Assembly: GCA_938044055.1 (NCBI GenBank) | Contig: CALIQO010000071.1 | Span: forward strand, 1 to 10,727 | DNA from: an uncultured Saprospiraceae bacterium | GTDB taxonomy: Bacteria; Bacteroidota; Bacteroidia; Chitinophagales; Saprospiraceae | Length of the DNA: 10,727 nt | Direction of reading: 5' to 3' | The notes under the pieces: generated by a model | Told to the model about the DNA's origin: nothing | Database searches by the model: none | What the model saw: the letters and a program-made list of their open reading frames with translations, nothing else | Part shown: positions 7,185 through 10,727 of the stretch, piece by piece | Layout: the number at the start of each line of letters is the position of its first letter | How positions within the stretch are numbered: the stretch's first letter is position 1 | Position numbers and translations under genes: made by a program

Positions 7185-9071
7185 ATGTTTGAAAAATTTT
7201 TACTCACCAATTTTGGTGCTAGGAAAGAAAATTATGTAGAATCGATAAACAAGCTTAAGTCCGAACTCAATAACATTATTTCTGCCATTCAAGAAATAGA
7301 ACAGACAGAGAAAGAGGGAGGTCTTATTCAAGTAGCTGCTAAGCAGAAATTAGACTGGGCTCTGAAACGTTTTCCTTTTGACGAATTAGAAGTTCTTAAA
7401 GGTTCTTCTTATATAAGAAAGCAAAGTCTTTTCAAGGATGTAGTATTAGAAACAGGACAGCATTTTGAAACTTTAAGCAAGAATCTAAATTCCGCCGAAG
7501 ACAGATTAAATGTTTCTACTAATCCATTCATTGCTATTGATAACAATTTATCCTTATTAAGAAAAAGAGTACAATCCTATTTTTCCAGAGCAAAGCTAGG
7601 TGTCCAGGGTTTATTTCTCTTTCCATTATTGTTATCTGCGGGACTGAATCTTTACTATCGTTTCGGAAGGGGGTTTGAGTCATTGTCCTCAGATATCATA
7701 AATCCTGCTTTAGTTTATAGTCCTGAAAAGACCAGAGATGGCACCTTTTTATTTACTGAAGATTACAAGAAAGAATACTGGGAAGAATTGTCTAAAATGT
7801 TCTTCTTGGAACCCAACACTTTTTCTAGCCAATTCCTTTCTAACCACAACCTCTTGTCTAAGTTCGTTCTGAAAAGCAAGCATGCTACCAAGCCTACACT
7901 TATATATGACATCTCCATGGAAGTAGGATTTGAAGCGATGGAAGTTGATTGGAATAACCTGATTGTAGATTCTAAATTGCAGATCAGTGACGACGGTAGG
8001 AGTTTAATTCTTGATAATCGGGTAGGCCCTCCTTCTATGGAGATTAAATATTCTATCAGAAATCAAGATGACGTTTTATTGTCTGAAGGAATGATTGAAA
8101 AACTACTGTTCAGTTCACGCTCGATCGATCTCGCTTTTATAAAGGATGAAAATCATCATGTATACTTCGAGTATAATCAGTATCCTTATATACAGATGTA
8201 TGCTAAAATTGATTCTAAGCCCATTCTTGCTGAAGGATATTATCTAGAAGAAAACAAGATTGAAAACCCTTTCAGCGAGGAAGAGTTCGTATTTCAGTCT
8301 AGCATATATGATAGAGACAGTTTAGAGAAGTTCTTTGACTTTGATGGACAATGGTATGAAATTGTAAGAAACTCAGATGAGCTCAGTGGACACATTGACT
8401 TGTTTAAAATCACTAGTGTAAAAGCTCAATTAGAATTCAAAGATTTAAATAATAAAACATATTCAAAAGAACACGATTTCAGTCTTACCGATCCTATTGT
8501 ATATTATGAAAAATCAGAAAAAATACTTTTAGAAAGACCTAGGTATTATCCTATGGACAATGATGGTGACGGGATCGTTTCTCTCTTCGATAGTGAAATA
8601 TTTCCATCGAGTTATACAGAATTCATTGAAAACCTTGTCGGGCCACCTCCCTATATCAAGGATCCTAAAGGAATCAACATGATGGTAGATACCTTCCATA
8701 TTGCTTTAAATGAAAAAGGGGTCGGTTCGTCTTCTAAAAACTTAGACGCCATACTTAATCCTCTAGGGTATGTTATCGGATATGCAGATATAGAAAATGT
8801 AAGCATGAATGGTATGTACTATATTTCCTTTGTCGTCAATAATAAAGAAAGAGAAAGGATAAGTTTTGAAAATTGGATACCTTCCATTGAAGCAGGTAAT
8901 CCAGCATCTCTAACGCCTGTATACCTTTCTTATAATAGTATACCTTATTCTCAAGGAGATATAGATGATTTCTTAGTTATTGGGTTAGATTACATTGAAG
9001 ACACTGTATTACCAGAAATACCTCAAGACAGATATGAAATACTAGAACGCGTTTTCGGAATTTCTAACTGA
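7185..9071 (+). CDS. Predicted single-pass membrane protein with calcium-loop motif, function unknown
   Basis: I do not recognise this 628-residue protein. Residues 1-130 are helical and charged (INKLKSELNNIISAIQEIEQ and later stretches), consistent with a coiled coil. Residues about 138-157 (LGVQGLFLFPLLLSAGLNLY) are the single clear membrane segment. The cluster RKR...R.K just before it suggests, by the positive-inside rule, that the N-terminal part is cytoplasmic and residues 158-628 are periplasmic. The outer part is rich in Tyr, Asp, Glu and beta-type segments. It contains one Asp-rich loop, DNDGDGIVSLFDSE at 458-471, which resembles thrombospondin type-3 or EF-hand-like calcium loops (Asp at 458, 460, 462 and 469; Ser at 466 where TSP3 has Asp). 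There is no cleavable signal peptide and no T9SS domain. The start is supported by an in-frame TAA at 7167. The DUF5916 gene follows on the same strand after 165 nt. Gene reality is well supported, topology is inferred and function is open. Confidence 0.85.
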   Translation: MFEKFLLTNFGARKENYVESINKLKSELNNIISAIQEIEQTEKEGGLIQVAAKQKLDWALKRFPFDELEVLKGSSYIRKQSLFKDVVLETGQHFETLSKNLNSAEDRLNVSTNPFIAIDNNLSLLRKRVQSYFSRAKLGVQGLFLFPLLLSAGLNLYYRFGRGFESLSSDIINPALVYSPEKTRDGTFLFTEDYKKEYWEELSKMFFLEPNTFSSQFLSNHNLLSKFVLKSKHATKPTLIYDISMEVGFEAMEVDWNNLIVDSKLQISDDGRSLILDNRVGPPSMEIKYSIRNQDDVLLSEGMIEKLLFSSRSIDLAFIKDENHHVYFEYNQYPYIQMYAKIDSKPILAEGYYLEENKIENPFSEEEFVFQSSIYDRDSLEKFFDFDGQWYEIVRNSDELSGHIDLFKITSVKAQLEFKDLNNKTYSKEHDFSLTDPIVYYEKSEKILLERPRYYPMDNDGDGIVSLFDSEIFPSSYTEFIENLVGPPPYIKDPKGINMMVDTFHIALNEKGVGSSSKNLDAILNPLGYVIGYADIENVSMNGMYYISFVVNNKERERISFENWIPSIEAGNPASLTPVYLSYNSIPYSQGDIDDFLVIGLDYIEDTVLPEIPQDRYEILERVFGISN

Positions 9072-9190
9072 TACTATCTACCCCATTTCCGTCTTACTTC
9101 TGTGCCTTTACAATATAAAAAATTTAATGCCGCAAGTAGTCAATTCAATAAATATATAGAGACAACTGTTAATTAGTTTCTAATGGCAAT

Positions 9191-9220
9191 TCAAGGTTAT
9201 TGTGATAATAAAAACCTTGA
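9191..9220. promoter_or_regulatory. Inverted repeat just upstream of the DUF5916 gene
   Basis: TCAAGGTT (9191-9198) and AACCTTGA (9213-9220) are perfect 8-bp inverted copies separated by 14 A/T-rich bases. The repeat ends 16 bases before the preferred ATG at 9237. It could be a two-half-site operator or a leader hairpin affecting translation. It has no U-run and is followed by a gene start, so it is not a terminator for the upstream gene. If the alternative ATG at 9183 is used, the repeat falls inside the coding region. Confidence 0.35.
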
Positions 9221-9236
9221 CTACATTCACATTACA

Positions 9237-10727
9237 ATGAAGAACATTATAAACGGAATTTTCACGTTCTTAATAAGTTTGCTTTTTATTCCTTTCATTT
9301 TAAGCCAAGCACCGTTTGAGTTTGAAAGAAGGGTTGCTGATATTCGACAGGTTTCTGGAGAAATTACGGTTGATGGAGTTTTAGACGACGAAGCTTGGAA
9401 TCAACTCATACCTCTATCAGGTTTCTACCAACAAAACCCCATCGATGACACACTTGCCAGTGTACAGACAACGGTAAGAATAGGATATGACATGAATGGT
9501 ATCTATTTCGGTGTTTCACTGGAAGATCCTGGTGGACAAGTTGTACCTACTTTGAAAAGAGATGTTCTTGGCAATTCTGATGCATTTGTTGTCGTCATAG
9601 ATCCTAATAATCAAAAGACAAATGCTTTCGCCTTTGGTGTTAACGCAGGCGGTGCGCAAACAGAAATTCTCCTTAGTGACCAAAATGGGGATGCATCCTG
9701 GGATAACCGTTGGAGGTCAGGGGCTAAAACATACAGTGATCGCTGGGAAGTAGAAATATTCATTCCATTTAAAACCTTACGCTTTGATAAAGATAATACA
9801 GAGTGGGGAATGAATTTCGTACGATTTGATGCAGGCATGAATCAAGCTCATGTATGGTCTCCGGTTCCAAGACAATTTGACCCTGGCGATATGGGCTATC
9901 TAGGCTTGATAAAATGGGACAACTTCCCAGATGCCAAGCGCAGCAACATCGCAGTAATTCCATATGCTACGCTTTCCTCTTCTAAGTCGTTCAATCCAGA
10001 TAACACAAGTAACGAATCTGATATTGGTGGAGATGCGAAAATTAGTTTGACTACTAATTTAAATTTAGACCTTACTGTAAATCCAGATTTCTCTCAAGTA
10101 GAAGTTGATCGACAAGTTTCTAACCTCACACGTTTCAATATTTTCTTTCCTGAGCGTAGACAGTTTTTTTTAGAAAATGCGGATCTGTTTAGCAACTATG
10201 GACAGTTTGCTAATCAACCTTTCTATAGCAGAAGAATTGGTCTGGATCCCAACGGAAATACTGTCCCTATTTTATATGGAGCAAGGTTATCTGGAAATGT
10301 TACTGACAAATTGCGGATAGGTGCATTTAACATGCACACAAAAACAACTGATGCGGCCACAGGGCAGAATTTCTCTTCCTTAGCTACCAATTATAGAATC
10401 GGAGCCCGCTCCACCATCAAAGGCCTTTTTCTAAACCGTCAAGCCTATAATGGATCTGAATCTATAGACGGGGATTACGGCAGAAACATTGGGGGTGAAT
10501 TAAATCTAAGTACCAAGGATGGAAAATACTCTGGACAATTAGGAGTGATCCAGTCTTACAAAAAAGACTTCAATTCAAGTGATAAACACATATACGGTAG
10601 ATTTGATTATTCAGGAGAACAATTTAGAACGTTTGCCTTTGTACAAAACTTAGGAGAAAACTATTTCTCTGATATGGGATTTAATGCCCGAGTCAACAAT
10701 TTTAATCCCTTGACTAATGAAGTGGTT
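9237..10727 (+). CDS. CBM9-like / DUF5916 outer-membrane-type protein (C-terminus cut by window edge)
   Basis: The first 497 codons are present and the frame is still open at the right edge; family members are usually about 700-900 residues. Residues 1-25 are a signal peptide (MKNIINGIFTFLISLLFIPF, then ILSQA). Residues about 40-225 form a CBM9/DOMON-like beta-sandwich, with ITVDGVLDDEAWNQL at the start, DAFVVVIDP in the middle, and WEVEIFIPFKTLRF followed by WGMNFVRFDA. The DUF5916 region follows, marked by LDLTVNPDFSQVEVDRQVSN and LTRFNIFFPERRQFFLENAD at about 277-316. After that, alternating strands (YGARLSGNVTDKLRIGAFNM and similar) look like an outer-membrane beta-barrel. The biochemical role of this family is not established; the sandwich suggests ligand, perhaps carbohydrate, binding. 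An in-frame ATG at 9183, preceded by TAG at 9174, would add 18 polar residues before the signal peptide, so 9237 is preferred. Family assignment is confident, role is not. Confidence 0.92.
   Translation, partial: MKNIINGIFTFLISLLFIPFILSQAPFEFERRVADIRQVSGEITVDGVLDDEAWNQLIPLSGFYQQNPIDDTLASVQTTVRIGYDMNGIYFGVSLEDPGGQVVPTLKRDVLGNSDAFVVVIDPNNQKTNAFAFGVNAGGAQTEILLSDQNGDASWDNRWRSGAKTYSDRWEVEIFIPFKTLRFDKDNTEWGMNFVRFDAGMNQAHVWSPVPRQFDPGDMGYLGLIKWDNFPDAKRSNIAVIPYATLSSSKSFNPDNTSNESDIGGDAKISLTTNLNLDLTVNPDFSQVEVDRQVSNLTRFNIFFPERRQFFLENADLFSNYGQFANQPFYSRRIGLDPNGNTVPILYGARLSGNVTDKLRIGAFNMHTKTTDAATGQNFSSLATNYRIGARSTIKGLFLNRQAYNGSESIDGDYGRNIGGELNLSTKDGKYSGQLGVIQSYKKDFNSSDKHIYGRFDYSGEQFRTFAFVQNLGENYFSDMGFNARVNNFNPLTNEVV

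Noticed and set aside
9611..9963. Minus-strand ORFs of 75 and 64 codons
   Set aside because: They are antisense to the CBM9-like domain of the DUF5916 gene, which reads without interruption.

Overview
The window looks like chromosomal DNA of a member of Bacteroidota (Flavobacteriia/Cytophagia-like). Four things point that way: a secreted protein ending in a type-A type IX secretion (T9SS) sorting domain; a DUF5916/CBM9-like outer-membrane-type protein typical of this phylum; a short-form DNA polymerase III alpha subunit of the Bacteroidota type (about 980 residues); and A/T-rich DNA with no clear Shine-Dalgarno sequences before the starts. No RNA gene, insertion sequence, phage gene or CRISPR array was seen.

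Layout. (1) 1-2861, minus: dnaE, a DNA polymerase III alpha subunit whose last ~30 residues lie beyond the left edge. (2) 3016-3420, minus: arfB (YaeJ/ICT1-type), a stop-codon-independent ribosome rescue hydrolase, 154 nt upstream of dnaE on the same strand. (3) 3598-4893, plus (possibly from 3544): a soluble protein of unknown function, divergent from arfB. (4) 4943-6925, minus: a secreted right-handed beta-helix protein with signal peptide, Fn3-like N-terminal domain and T9SS C-terminal domain, convergent with (3). (5) 7185-9071, plus: a predicted single-pass membrane protein with a large periplasmic region carrying one Asp-rich calcium-loop motif; function unknown; divergent from (4) across a 259-nt gap. 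(6) 9237-10727, plus: the first 497 residues of a CBM9-like/DUF5916 protein that runs off the right edge.

How the genes work together. arfB and dnaE are information-processing genes that may share a transcript, although the gap makes that uncertain. The right half (4943 onward) is dominated by envelope or exported proteins: a T9SS cargo, a membrane-anchored protein and an outer-membrane-type protein. They are not arranged as one operon, and I see no SusC/SusD pair that would mark a polysaccharide utilisation locus. The left ~2.9 kb is visibly richer in G+C than the genes around 3.6-4.9 kb.

I found no convincing evidence of a new defence, mobile or RNA-based system. The best candidates for novelty are the two uncharacterised proteins and two inverted repeats immediately upstream of start codons (7151-7170 and 9191-9220).
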